In this document: in pieces, positions 29,416 to 37,661 of the stretch
Layout of the letters: each line of letters opens with the position of its first letter
How positions within the stretch are numbered: the first letter of the stretch is position 1
From: an uncultured Oscillospiraceae bacterium
Lineage (GTDB): Bacteria > Bacillota > Clostridia > Oscillospirales > Oscillospiraceae
Direction: 5' to 3'
DNA: 64,000 nt
NCBI GenBank assembly: GCA_947625815.1
Contig: CANQPU010000001.1
Coordinates: forward strand, 62,001-126,000
Position numbers and translations under genes: made by a program
The notes under the pieces: generated by a model
What the model was told of the DNA's origin: nothing
The model's database searches: none
What the model saw: only the letters and a program-made list of their open reading frames with translations

Positions 29416-29464
29416 CCAAACAGGATGGGGCTCCCCGCGAAGCGGGGAGCCCCATCCTGTTTGG
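29416..29464 (+). terminator. Very long perfect hairpin after the transaldolase gene
   Basis: A 23-bp perfect stem (29416-29438 with 29442-29464) encloses a GAA loop. It is the strongest hairpin I found in the window and closes the arabinose locus. No T-run follows, so it could be a Rho-independent terminator lacking a U-tract, an mRNA 3' stabiliser or the remnant of an inverted-repeat element. Confidence 0.6.
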
Positions 29465-29518
29465 AGAGGTGAACAAAAGCCCCTCACAAATTCCTGCCTT
29501 TTTGGGCTTTACACAGCG

Positions 29519-29547
29519 TTGACAACAGGGCAGTTTCGGCATATAAT
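29519..29547 (+). promoter_or_regulatory. Consensus sigma-A promoter of dapL
   Basis: TTGACA (29519-29524) and TATAAT (29542-29547) are exact consensus hexamers with a 17-nt spacer. Transcription would begin near 29554, about 26 nt ahead of the dapL ATG, and may continue into carAB. Confidence 0.85.
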
Positions 29548-29579
29548 TTATTTTAAAATGGAGTAAAAGGGGCCTTTCC

Positions 29580-30797
29580 ATGGTTAAAGTGAACAAAAAC
29601 TTCCAGAAGCTCCCCGGCGGCTACCTTTTCCCGGAGATCGGGCGCCGCACCCGGGCCTTCCAGGCGGAGCATCCCCCCATGCCCCTCATACGCATGGGCA
29701 TCGGCGACGTGACCCGCCCGCTGGCTCCCGCGGTCATCGAGGCCATGCACCGCGCCACCGACGAGATGGGCCGGCAGGAGACCTTCCACGGCTACTGCGA
29801 GGAGACATGCGGGGCCTATGATTTCCTGAGGCTCGCCATCCAGCGCTCCTACAAGCAGCGGGGCGTGGATATCGCCGACGACGAGATCTTCGTCTCCGAC
29901 GGCGCCAAGTCCGACTGCGGCAATATCGGGGATATCTTTTCTGTGGACAACGTGGTGGCCGTCTGCGACCCGGTGTATCCCGTCTATGTGGACACCAACG
30001 CCATGGCCGGCCGGGCAGGGGACTTTGACGGAGAGAAATGGACGAATCTGGTGTATCTTCCCTGCACGGCGGAGAACGGCTTCTTCCCGGCGCTCCCGGA
30101 GCGGGTGCCCGATATCATCTACATCTGCTCGCCCAACAACCCCACCGGCACCGCCGCCACGGCGGAGCAGCTGAAGGTCTGGGTGGACTACGCCAACGAG
30201 CACGGCAGCGTGATCCTGTTCGACTCGGCCTATGAGGCGTTCATCACCGAGCCCGGCATCCCCCACAGCATCTTCGAGGTGGAGGGTGCCAAGACCTGCG
30301 CCATCGAATTCAGATCCTTTTCAAAAAGCGCGGGCTTCACCGGCAACCGCTGCGCCTACACCGTGATCCCCAAGGCCCTGGTGCGCGGGGGGGCTTCCCT
30401 GCGCGACATGTGGAACCGCCGCATGGGCACCAAGTTCAACGGCGTGCCGTACGTCATCCAGCGCGCGGCCGAGGCGGCGCTCAGTCCGGCCGGCCGGGAG
30501 CAGTCCATGGAGAACGTCCGCTACTACCTCAAGAACGCCCAGGTCATCCGCGAGGCCCTTTCCCAGGTCGGGCTGCCCGTCTACGGCGGCGTCAACGCCC
30601 CCTATATCTGGTGCGGCACCCCGGACGGGATGGGGAGCTGGGATTTCTTTGACAGGCTTCTTCGCGAGGCGTGCGTCGTCACGACCCCCGGCGCCGGCTT
30701 CGGCCCCAGCGGAGAGGGATACATCCGCCTGACCTCCTTCGGGACCTATGAGAACACCTGCGAGGCCATGGAGAGAATCCAGAAACTGTTGAAATAA
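29580..30797 (+). CDS. dapL: LL-diaminopimelate aminotransferase
   Basis: This 405-aa PLP enzyme converts tetrahydrodipicolinate directly to LL-diaminopimelate for lysine and peptidoglycan. The PLP lysine is Lys249 in FSKSAGFTG, and ICSPNNPTGTAAT and the N-terminal RMGIGDVTRPL segment are typical of DapL. The length matches the family. The binding site is only AAGGGG at 29567-29572. Product LL-DAP needs an epimerase (DapF); the only DapF-like sequence nearby is the degenerate domain fused to CarB. Confidence 0.93.
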   Translation: MVKVNKNFQKLPGGYLFPEIGRRTRAFQAEHPPMPLIRMGIGDVTRPLAPAVIEAMHRATDEMGRQETFHGYCEETCGAYDFLRLAIQRSYKQRGVDIADDEIFVSDGAKSDCGNIGDIFSVDNVVAVCDPVYPVYVDTNAMAGRAGDFDGEKWTNLVYLPCTAENGFFPALPERVPDIIYICSPNNPTGTAATAEQLKVWVDYANEHGSVILFDSAYEAFITEPGIPHSIFEVEGAKTCAIEFRSFSKSAGFTGNRCAYTVIPKALVRGGASLRDMWNRRMGTKFNGVPYVIQRAAEAALSPAGREQSMENVRYYLKNAQVIREALSQVGLPVYGGVNAPYIWCGTPDGMGSWDFFDRLLREACVVTTPGAGFGPSGEGYIRLTSFGTYENTCEAMERIQKLLK

Positions 30798-30810
30798 AGC
30801 CCGAATGGGG

Positions 30811-30835
30811 CCCCGGCGAACGCAGTTCGCAGGGG
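30811..30835 (+). other. Hairpin between dapL and carA
   Basis: CCCC and GCGAAC arms (30811-30821) pair with GTTCGC and GGGG (30825-30835), with one mismatch, around a GCA loop. No U-tract follows. I see no recognisable riboswitch or pyrimidine attenuator motif in the 120-nt gap before carA. Confidence 0.4.
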
Positions 30836-30917
30836 AGAGATGGAGCGAAGCCCGCGCCTGAGCCCGACCGGAGGGAGGGTGAGGCAAAGCGGCTTCTGCG
30901 ACGACGAAGGAGGATAT

Positions 30918-31985
30918 ATGGGAAAGGCTTATTTGATCCTGGAGAACGGCAAAAAATATGAGGGAGTTTCCTTTGGAAAGACCGGCACCAGCGTGGGGGA
31001 GCTGGTCTTCACCACGGGGATGACCGGGTGCGTGGAAAGTCTTACGGATCCCAGCTATTTCGGCCAGCTGGTCGTTTTTACGTTTCCTATGTTTTGTAAT
31101 TACGGTGTTGCCGACGCGGACATGGAGAGCTCGTCTATCCACGTCCGCGGAGCTGTAGTCAGGGAGGTTTGCGACGAGCCCAGCAATTTCCGGTGTCAGG
31201 AAAACATCCAGACCTTCATGGAGAGGATGGGGATCGTCGGCATCGCCGGCGTGGATACCCGGGAGCTCACCCAGCTCATCCGGGACCGCGGCGTCATGAA
31301 CGCGGTCATAACCGGGGACCCCGACTACGACTGGCAGAGCCTGAAGGACTACCGCGTGGAGGGCTCCGTCCCCGCCACCTCCACCAAGGTCATGGAGGAG
31401 CTCCTGCCGGAGGGAGAGGTGAAGCATACCGTGGCGCTCATGGACTACGGCGCCAAGGGGAGCATTCCGGAGAACCTGCTCAAGCGCGGCTGCCGGGTGC
31501 TGGTCATGCCCTTCGATACCGGCGCGGAGGAGGTCCTGAAGCTGGGCGTTGACGGCGTCATGCTCTCCAACGGCCCCGGGGACCCGGCCGACAATACCGG
31601 ATGTATCCGGGAGATCGGAAAGCTCATGGGCCGGGTGCCTGTCTTTGGCATCTGCCTGGGCCATCAGATGATGGCCCTCTCCCAGGGCGGCCGGACGGTG
31701 AAGCTCAAGTTCGGCCACCGCGGCGCCAACCAGCCGGTAAAGGACCTCTCCACCGGGCGGGTCTACATCACCTGCCAGAACCACGGCTACGCCGTGGATA
31801 TGGACTGCCTTGACGCCATCGGGGCGAAGGCCAGATTCGTCAACGTCAACGACGGCACCTGCGAGGGCCTTGACTACCCCGGAAAGCGGGCTTTCTCCAT
31901 GCAGTTCCACCCGGAGGCCCACGGCGGCCCGCGGGATACGGAGTGGGCGTTTGACAGGTTCATGGACATGATGGAGGTGCGGTAA
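30918..31985 (+). CDS. carA: Carbamoyl-phosphate synthase small (glutaminase) subunit
   Basis: This 355-aa subunit releases ammonia from glutamine for carbamoyl phosphate. The class I amidotransferase nucleophile is Cys246 in GICLGHQM, and the catalytic His-Glu pair is in FHPEAHGGP. The N-terminal domain (about 1-150) is typical of CarA. AAGGAGG at 30907-30913 sets the ATG at 30918. Its stop overlaps the carB start by 1 nt (TAATG). Confidence 0.96.
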   Translation: MGKAYLILENGKKYEGVSFGKTGTSVGELVFTTGMTGCVESLTDPSYFGQLVVFTFPMFCNYGVADADMESSSIHVRGAVVREVCDEPSNFRCQENIQTFMERMGIVGIAGVDTRELTQLIRDRGVMNAVITGDPDYDWQSLKDYRVEGSVPATSTKVMEELLPEGEVKHTVALMDYGAKGSIPENLLKRGCRVLVMPFDTGAEEVLKLGVDGVMLSNGPGDPADNTGCIREIGKLMGRVPVFGICLGHQMMALSQGGRTVKLKFGHRGANQPVKDLSTGRVYITCQNHGYAVDMDCLDAIGAKARFVNVNDGTCEGLDYPGKRAFSMQFHPEAHGGPRDTEWAFDRFMDMMEVR

Positions 31986-34900
31986 TGCCTTTAGACAGAT
32001 CGATCAAAAAAGTCATGGTCATCGGCTCCGGCCCCATCGTCATCGGCCAGGCCGCCGAGTTCGACTACGCCGGCACCCAGGCGTGCCGGATCCTCAAGCA
32101 GGAGGGCGTCAAGTCCATCCTCGTCAACTCCAACCCCGCCACCGTCATGACCGACGGCGACATGGCCGACAGCGTCTACCTGGAGCCCCTGAACGCGGAC
32201 ACGGTCAAGCGCATCATCCTGAAGGAGAAGCCCGACTGCCTTCTGGCAGGCCTGGGCGGCCAGACGGGCCTGACCATCGCCATGCAGCTGACCCATGAGG
32301 GCTTTTTGGCGAAGCACGGCGTGCGCCTCATAGGCACCAACGCCGACGCCATTGACAAGGCCGAGGACCGGGAGCTCTTCAAGGAGACCATGGAGAAGAT
32401 CGGCCAGCCCTGTATCCCCTCCGATATCGCCAACGACGTGGACACCTGCGTGGCCATCGCCGACCGTATAGGCTACCCCGTCATCGTCCGGCCGGCCTTC
32501 ACGCTGGGCGGCGGGGGCGGCGGCGTGGCATACAGCGCCGACGAGCTCCGGAAGGTGGCCTTTGTGGGCCTTGAGACCTCTCCCATCCACCAGGTCCTGA
32601 TTGAAAAATACATCTTCGGCTGGAAGGAGATCGAGTTTGAGGTCATCCGGGACGGCGCGGGCAATGTCATCACCGTCTGTTCCATGGAGAACCTGGATCC
32701 CGTGGGCATCCACACCGGCGATTCCATCGTGGTGGCGCCGGCGCTCACGCTGATGGACAAGGAATACCAGATGCTCCGCTCCGCGGCCCTGGACATCATC
32801 ACCGAGCTTGGCATCGAGGGCGGCTGCAACTGCCAGTTCGCCCTGAATCCCGACAGCTTTGAGTACGCGGTCATCGAGGTCAACCCCCGCGTGTCCCGCT
32901 CCTCCGCCCTGGCCTCCAAGGCCACGGGCTACCCCATCGCCAAGGTGGCCGTGAAGATCGCGCTGGGCTACACCCTGGACGAGATAAAAAACGACATCAC
33001 CGGCAAGACCTATGCCTGCTTCGAGCCCACGGTGGACTACTGCGTGGTCAAGTTCCCCAAGTGGCCCTTCGACAAGTTCCACGGCGCCGGCCGGCGCCTG
33101 GGTACCCAGATGAAGGCCACCGGCGAGGTCATGTCCATCGCCCCCAATTTCGAGGCAGCCCTCATGAAGGCCGTCCGCGGCGCGGAGATCGGCCAGAGCA
33201 CCCTGAACCGCGCGCCGGATCCCCAAAAGCCCCTGGAGGAGCGCCTGGCGGCCATGGACGACCTGCGCATCTTCACCGTCTTTGAGGCGCTGAAGGCCGG
33301 CGTGAGCCACGAGCATATCCATGAGGTCACCATGATCGACCGGTGGTTCCTCTCCAAGCTCCAGAATCTGGTGGATTATGAGGCCCAAATCAGGGAACAC
33401 GGTATCGATGAGGAGACGTATCTCCGGGGCAAGCGGTACGGCTATACCGACGCCGCCCTCCGGGCGATCTCCGGTCAGGCGAAGATCCCGCACCGCGACC
33501 CCGTCTATAAGATGGTGGATACCTGCGCGGCCGAGTTTGAGGCCGAGACGCCCTATTATTACAGCGCCTACAACGACAAGTGCGACTCCCGGCCCATGCC
33601 GCGCCGCCGCATGAGCGTCATCGTCATCGGCTCGGGTCCCATCCGCATCGGCCAGGGCATCGAGTTCGATTACAGCTCCGTCCACTGCGCCGTGACCCTG
33701 AAAAAGCTGGGCTACGACGTGGTCATCATCAACAATAACCCGGAGACCGTCTCCACCGATTACGACACGGCGGACAGGCTCTACTTCGAGCCCCTGACCC
33801 CCGAGGACGTGATGGGGGTCATCCAGGTGGAGAAGCCCATCGGCGTGGTGGTGGCCTTCGGCGGCCAGACGGCCATCAAGCTCACGGAGTATCTGGACAA
33901 ACAGGGCATCCGCATCCTCGGCACCAGCGCCGAGGGTATCGACCTGGCCGAGGACCGGGAGCGGTTCGACGCCCTTTTGGAGAAAATGGGCATCAAGCGC
34001 CCCCGCGGCATGGGCACCCACACGCTGGAGGAGGCGCTGGCGGCGGCGGAGAGCCTGGGCTACCCGGTGCTGCTCAGACCCAGCTACGTCATTGGCGGCC
34101 AGAACATGGTCATCGCCCATGACGAGCAGGACGTGCGCAACTACATGGCCCTTATCTTCGCCAGCTCCGAGCGGGAGGACAACTCCGTCCTGGTGGACAA
34201 GTATATGCCCGGGACTGAGCTGGAGGTGGACGTGATCTCCGACGGCACGGACGTGCTGATGCCCGGCATCATGGAGCATATCGAGCGGGCCGGCGTCCAC
34301 TCCGGCGACTCCATCGCCGTCTACCCGCCCTATAACCTGACGGACAAGATGATGGCCAGGGTCGTGGAGTGCTCCACCCGCCTGGCGCTGGAGCTGGGCA
34401 CCCGGGGCCTTGTCAACATCCAATACCTCATCTACAAAAAGGAGCTCTACGTCATCGAGGTCAACCCCCGGGCCTCCCGGACGGTGCCGTACCTCTCCAA
34501 GGTCACGGGGATCCCCATGGTGGACGTGGCAAGCCGGGTCATGATGGGCGCCACGCTGAAGGGCCTGGGCTACGATCAGGTCCTGTGCGACACGCCCCCC
34601 TATTACGCCGTGAAGGTCCCGGTGTTCTCCTTTGAGAAGATCACCGACGCCAACTCCATGCTGGGCCCCGAGATGAAGTCCACCGGCGAGGTCCTGGGAC
34701 TGGGCCGGACCTTCTCCGAGGCGCTTTTCAAGGGCCTGCGGGCCGCGGGGTACAACCTGTCCGGCGCCTTCACGCCCGGCAGGAACGGGGTGCTCCTGTC
34801 CATCGAGAACCACGACCTGCCCGAGGTGGTGCGGCTGGCCAAGAAGGTCAACGACCTCCACATGGCCCTCTACGCCACGCCCGACACGGCGGCGGTCATC

Positions 34901-36016
34901 CGGAACCTGGGGCTGGAGGTCACCGAGGTCAAGCACGTCCACGACGCCTACTCCCTTATGGACGACGGCGCCATCAGCTTTATCGTCTACACCGGGGCCC
35001 TCTATGACGACACCATGGGCGACTTCATCGACCTGCACGCCCGGGCGGTGCGCCTGCGCATCCCCTGCATCACCAGCCTTGACACCGCGGACGCCGTGAC
35101 GGATACGCTGGCAAGCCGCTTCACCAACGAGAACACGGAGCTTGTGAACCTCAACGACATGCGCAGGACCCGGGAGCTGGTGAGCTTTGCCAAGATGCAC
35201 ACCTGCGGGAGCGACTACATCTTCTTCGACAACCGGGACGGCCGCATCACAAGCCCGGAGTCCCTCTCCGTCACCCTCTGCGACCGGATCACCGGCATCG
35301 GCGGCGGGGCCCTGGTGCTCATCGAGAATTCCGTCGGAGCGGACGCCAAGATGCGGATCTTCAATCAGGACGGCACGGAGGGCCGCATGGCCGCCAACTC
35401 CATCCGCTGTGTGGGCAAGTACCTCTATGACAAGGGGATCGTCCGCCACGAGCACATGACCATACAGACCGACACCGGCATCCGCTCCCTCCAGCTCTTT
35501 ACCCGCAACGGCCGCGTCAGCACCGTCAGCGTCCACATGGGCACCGCCTTCCTGGACGCCCGGAGGATGCAGGTGAACCTCATCGGCAAGTCCCGGGTCA
35601 TTGACGAGCCCGTCACCGTGGAGGGCCGCGAGTACCGCATCACCCTCTCCACGCTGGGCGTGCCCCACTGCACCGTCTTCACCGAGGACCTGGGCGGCGA
35701 GGACGTGGAGGGGATCGGCGCGGCCCTGACCGCCTCCGGGCTCCTTCCGGAGGGCGCCTTCGTGGAGTTCGTGAAGGTCGTGAGCGAGGATACCCTGCGC
35801 ATCCGGGTCTATGCCCCCGACGAGGGGGAGACGCGGGCCAACGGCACCGCCGCCTGCGCCGCGGTCATCGCCGCCACCGAGCGCGGCAGCATCCGCAAGG
35901 GCCGGGACATCACCGTGAAGCTCCCCGGCGGCGACGTGACCGTCAACTACTCCGACGAGTTCGTCACCCTCACCGGCGACGCCGTCATGGTGTTCGAGGG
36001 CGTATACGAATATTAA
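31985..36016 (+). CDS. carB: Carbamoyl-phosphate synthase large subunit fused to a DapF-like domain
   Basis: Residues about 1-1062 form a complete CarB: two ATP-grasp synthetase halves (second half from about residue 545, SVIVIGSGPIRIGQGIEFDY) and a C-terminal MGS-like regulatory domain (about 930-1062). The frame then continues with about 280 residues of diaminopimelate epimerase type, beginning at FAKMHTCGSDYIFFDN (Met1071). DapF enzymes need two cysteines, one in MCGNGxRC and one in ACGTGAC. Here these positions read MAANSIRC (Ala1136) and RANGTAAC (Asn1286), so the domain should not epimerise by the usual mechanism. Usual CarB length is about 1070 aa; here it is 1343. I see no frameshift or stop between the parts. 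Confidence 0.93.
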   Translation: MPLDRSIKKVMVIGSGPIVIGQAAEFDYAGTQACRILKQEGVKSILVNSNPATVMTDGDMADSVYLEPLNADTVKRIILKEKPDCLLAGLGGQTGLTIAMQLTHEGFLAKHGVRLIGTNADAIDKAEDRELFKETMEKIGQPCIPSDIANDVDTCVAIADRIGYPVIVRPAFTLGGGGGGVAYSADELRKVAFVGLETSPIHQVLIEKYIFGWKEIEFEVIRDGAGNVITVCSMENLDPVGIHTGDSIVVAPALTLMDKEYQMLRSAALDIITELGIEGGCNCQFALNPDSFEYAVIEVNPRVSRSSALASKATGYPIAKVAVKIALGYTLDEIKNDITGKTYACFEPTVDYCVVKFPKWPFDKFHGAGRRLGTQMKATGEVMSIAPNFEAALMKAVRGAEIGQSTLNRAPDPQKPLEERLAAMDDLRIFTVFEALKAGVSHEHIHEVTMIDRWFLSKLQNLVDYEAQIREHGIDEETYLRGKRYGYTDAALRAISGQAKIPHRDPVYKMVDTCAAEFEAETPYYYSAYNDKCDSRPMPRRRMSVIVIGSGPIRIGQGIEFDYSSVHCAVTLKKLGYDVVIINNNPETVSTDYDTADRLYFEPLTPEDVMGVIQVEKPIGVVVAFGGQTAIKLTEYLDKQGIRILGTSAEGIDLAEDRERFDALLEKMGIKRPRGMGTHTLEEALAAAESLGYPVLLRPSYVIGGQNMVIAHDEQDVRNYMALIFASSEREDNSVLVDKYMPGTELEVDVISDGTDVLMPGIMEHIERAGVHSGDSIAVYPPYNLTDKMMARVVECSTRLALELGTRGLVNIQYLIYKKELYVIEVNPRASRTVPYLSKVTGIPMVDVASRVMMGATLKGLGYDQVLCDTPPYYAVKVPVFSFEKITDANSMLGPEMKSTGEVLGLGRTFSEALFKGLRAAGYNLSGAFTPGRNGVLLSIENHDLPEVVRLAKKVNDLHMALYATPDTAAVIRNLGLEVTEVKHVHDAYSLMDDGAISFIVYTGALYDDTMGDFIDLHARAVRLRIPCITSLDTADAVTDTLASRFTNENTELVNLNDMRRTRELVSFAKMHTCGSDYIFFDNRDGRITSPESLSVTLCDRITGIGGGALVLIENSVGADAKMRIFNQDGTEGRMAANSIRCVGKYLYDKGIVRHEHMTIQTDTGIRSLQLFTRNGRVSTVSVHMGTAFLDARRMQVNLIGKSRVIDEPVTVEGREYRITLSTLGVPHCTVFTEDLGGEDVEGIGAALTASGLLPEGAFVEFVKVVSEDTLRIRVYAPDEGETRANGTAACAAVIAATERGSIRKGRDITVKLPGGDVTVNYSDEFVTLTGDAVMVFEGVYEY

Positions 36017-36063
36017 CTGGCTTTGAAGGCGCGGAGCGCCTTCAAATGCCAAGAGATGCGTGC

Positions 36064-36107
36064 GGAAGGCCCCGCGTGAATTTTGCGAAGTTCACGCGGG
36101 GCCTTCC
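36064..36107 (+). terminator. 17-bp perfect hairpin after carB
   Basis: Arms 36064-36080 and 36091-36107 pair perfectly around a 10-nt loop. No T-run follows. It is the first of three strong stems in the carB-aro intergenic space and probably marks the end of the dapL-carAB transcript. Confidence 0.6.
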
Positions 36108-36160
36108 TGCTGTCGCGCTGCGCGCGCCGCCGAAGGCGGCACACTTGCGCGACAAAAGGG

Positions 36161-36252
36161 ATTTTTCGCAAGGCGCATGTCCTTGCGAAAAATATTGAAA
36201 TAATATGCTTTGATTTTCGATCCTTTCGCAGGGGCGGGTTCCAAACCCGCCC
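36161..36252. other. Two further strong hairpins in the carB-aro intergenic region
   Basis: A 13-bp perfect stem (36161-36173 with 36181-36193) has A/T-rich ends, so it could terminate transcription from either side. A 9-bp perfect stem GGGCGGGTT/AACCCGCCC (36232-36252) with a CCA loop follows. I see no credible gene between 36017 and 36383. Confidence 0.55.
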
Positions 36253-36323
36253 GCGCCGCTCAAATAAATAGAGCCGCGGGATATTTTTCCGGAAAAAGTA
36301 TCATCTTTGTGCAATCTGCCATC

Positions 36324-36352
36324 TTGTCTTTTGGCGGATAAAGTGCTATTAT
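36324..36352 (+). promoter_or_regulatory. Promoter of the aromatic amino acid operon
   Basis: TTGTCT (36324-36329) and TATTAT (36347-36352) are separated by 17 nt. The predicted start near 36359 gives a leader transcript containing the Phe/Tyr-rich peptide and the attenuator. Confidence 0.7.
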
Positions 36353-36383
36353 CTCTGTAACAAAAGACCCGTGAGGTACTATA

Positions 36384-36455
36384 ATGGACGCAAACCTTGG
36401 CAAAACTTATTTTAGCTTTTACTTTGGCTTTACCTACTTTTTCGGTAAGGCTTAA
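36384..36455 (+). CDS. Phe/Tyr-rich leader peptide of the aromatic operon attenuator
   Basis: This 23-codon open frame has an ATG at 36384, GAGG at 36373-36376 and a TAA at 36453-36455. Its codons 9-20 read YFSFYFGFTYFF, that is six Phe and three Tyr in twelve codons, with no Trp. A terminator hairpin with a U6 run follows 48 nt later, and the first downstream gene is DAHP synthase. By analogy with pheA/trp leaders, ribosome stalling when Phe-tRNA or Tyr-tRNA is short would allow read-through. Attenuation here is inferred from sequence alone. Confidence 0.85.
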   Translation: MDANLGKTYFSFYFGFTYFFGKA

Positions 36456-36473
36456 AGCGGTTTGGCTGAAATA

Positions 36474-36518
36474 GGTTGACGGGCAAATAACAAACGCCTT
36501 GACCCTCGCAGTCAGACC
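36474..36518 (+). promoter_or_regulatory. Candidate antiterminator pairing
   Basis: GGTTGAC (36474-36480) can pair with GTCAGACC (36511-36518) with one bulged G, occupying the end of the terminator's 5' arm and its loop. GGTAAGGC at the leader peptide end (36444-36451) can also pair with GCCTTGACC (36496-36504). Either pairing competes with the terminator. Proposed by eye and not folded. Confidence 0.4.
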
Positions 36519-36535
36519 GACTGCGGGGGTTTTTT
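36503..36535 (+). terminator. Intrinsic terminator (attenuator) before DAHP synthase
   Basis: CCCTCGCAGTC (36503-36513) pairs with GACTGCGGGGG (36519-36529), 11 bp with one G-U, around a 5-nt loop, and six T's follow at 36530-36535. It lies between the leader peptide and the DAHP synthase ribosome binding site, the position expected of an attenuator. Confidence 0.85.
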
Positions 36536-36556
36536 ACGGCAAGAAGGAGCTTTTTT

Positions 36557-37567
36557 ATGATCGTCATTTTAAAGGACAACCCCAACAAGACCCAGGTCGA
36601 TTCCCTGATGGCCTGGCTCGAGAGCAAGGGCATCGAGATCCACACCTCCATCGGCGAGCACCAGACCGTTCTGGGCCTGGTGGGGGACACCTCCCAGCTG
36701 GACATCGACCTTCTGCTGGCGCTGGACATCGTGGAGGACGTGAAGCGCATCCAGGAGCCCTACAAGAACGCCAACCGGAAGTTCCACCCGGACGACACCG
36801 TCATCGAGGTGGGGGGCGCCAGGATTGGCGGCGGGAACCTGACCCTCATCGCCGGCCCCTGCTCCGTGGAGAACGAGGAGCAGATCATCGCCGTGGCCCA
36901 GGCCGTCAAGGCCAGCGGCGCCACCATCCTCCGCGGCGGCGCCTTCAAGCCCCGCACCTCCCCCTACTCCTTCCAGGGCCTCCACGGCGAGGGGATCCGC
37001 CTTTTGAAGCTGGCCCGGGAGGTCACGGGCCTCCCCATCGTCACGGAGCTCATGGACGCCAGCCACCTGCCCCTTTTTGAGGACGTGGACATCATCCAGG
37101 TGGGCGCCCGGAACATGCAGAATTTCGAGCTTTTAAAGCTCCTGGGACACGTTGACAAGCCCATCCTCTTAAAGCGCGGCCTTGCCAACACCTACGAGGA
37201 GCTTTTGATGAGCGCCGAGTATATCATGGCCGGCGGCAACCAGAAGGTCATCCTCTGCGAGCGGGGCATCCGCACCTTTGAGACCTACACCCGCAATACC
37301 CTGGACGTCTCCGCCGTGCCGGTGCTGAAGAAGCTCTCCCACCTGCCCGTCATCATCGACCCCAGCCACTCCGCCGGCAAGTGGGAGCTGGTGGACCCCC
37401 TCTCCTGTGCCGCCGTGGCCGCGGGGGCGGACGGCCTCATCATCGAGGTCCACAACGATCCGGCCCACGCCCTGTGCGACGGCCCCCAGTCCTTAAAGCC
37501 CGCCGTCTTTGACGCCCTGGCCAAAAAGCTCCGGGCTATCCATCGCGTCGTCGCCGAGCAGGCCTGA
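36557..37567 (+). CDS. aroF: 3-Deoxy-7-phosphoheptulonate (DAHP) synthase, type I-beta
   Basis: This 336-aa enzyme condenses phosphoenolpyruvate and erythrose 4-phosphate, the entry step of aromatic synthesis. Residues about 1-70 form the ferredoxin-like regulatory domain of the I-beta class, and the barrel follows (IAGPCSVENEEQ, LRGGAFKPRTSPYSFQG, DPSHSAGK). The N-terminal domain usually gives feedback control by an aromatic amino acid. AAGAAGGAG precedes the ATG. It is the first structural gene behind the attenuator. Confidence 0.95.
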   Translation: MIVILKDNPNKTQVDSLMAWLESKGIEIHTSIGEHQTVLGLVGDTSQLDIDLLLALDIVEDVKRIQEPYKNANRKFHPDDTVIEVGGARIGGGNLTLIAGPCSVENEEQIIAVAQAVKASGATILRGGAFKPRTSPYSFQGLHGEGIRLLKLAREVTGLPIVTELMDASHLPLFEDVDIIQVGARNMQNFELLKLLGHVDKPILLKRGLANTYEELLMSAEYIMAGGNQKVILCERGIRTFETYTRNTLDVSAVPVLKKLSHLPVIIDPSHSAGKWELVDPLSCAAVAAGADGLIIEVHNDPAHALCDGPQSLKPAVFDALAKKLRAIHRVVAEQA

Positions 37568-37661
37568 CCCCGGCCGCCCTCAGGCCCGCTGTTCGCTCCT
37601 CCTTTCCCCGCGTGGCCCGCGTCCGGGCGCACACGGAGGCAGCAGAAAGGAAGTCTTGATT

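Noticed and set aside
30798..30917. Pyrimidine-responsive attenuator before carA
   Set aside because: There is only a modest hairpin without U-tract and no PyrR-type binding motif was recognised.
31991..36052. Open frame of over 1300 codons antisense to carB
   Set aside because: It mirrors the codon positions of carB in GC-rich DNA. Its translation is a low-complexity string rich in Gly, Val, His, Leu and Asp without domains. CarB on the plus strand is certain.
36083..36271. Small plus-strand frame in the carB-aro gap
   Set aside because: It runs through two strong hairpins, has no ribosome binding site and is Arg-rich as expected from chance in such sequence.
36359..36556. T-box riboswitch upstream of DAHP synthase
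   Set aside because: I saw no T-box sequence or specifier-loop layout, and the clear leader peptide explains amino acid sensing better.
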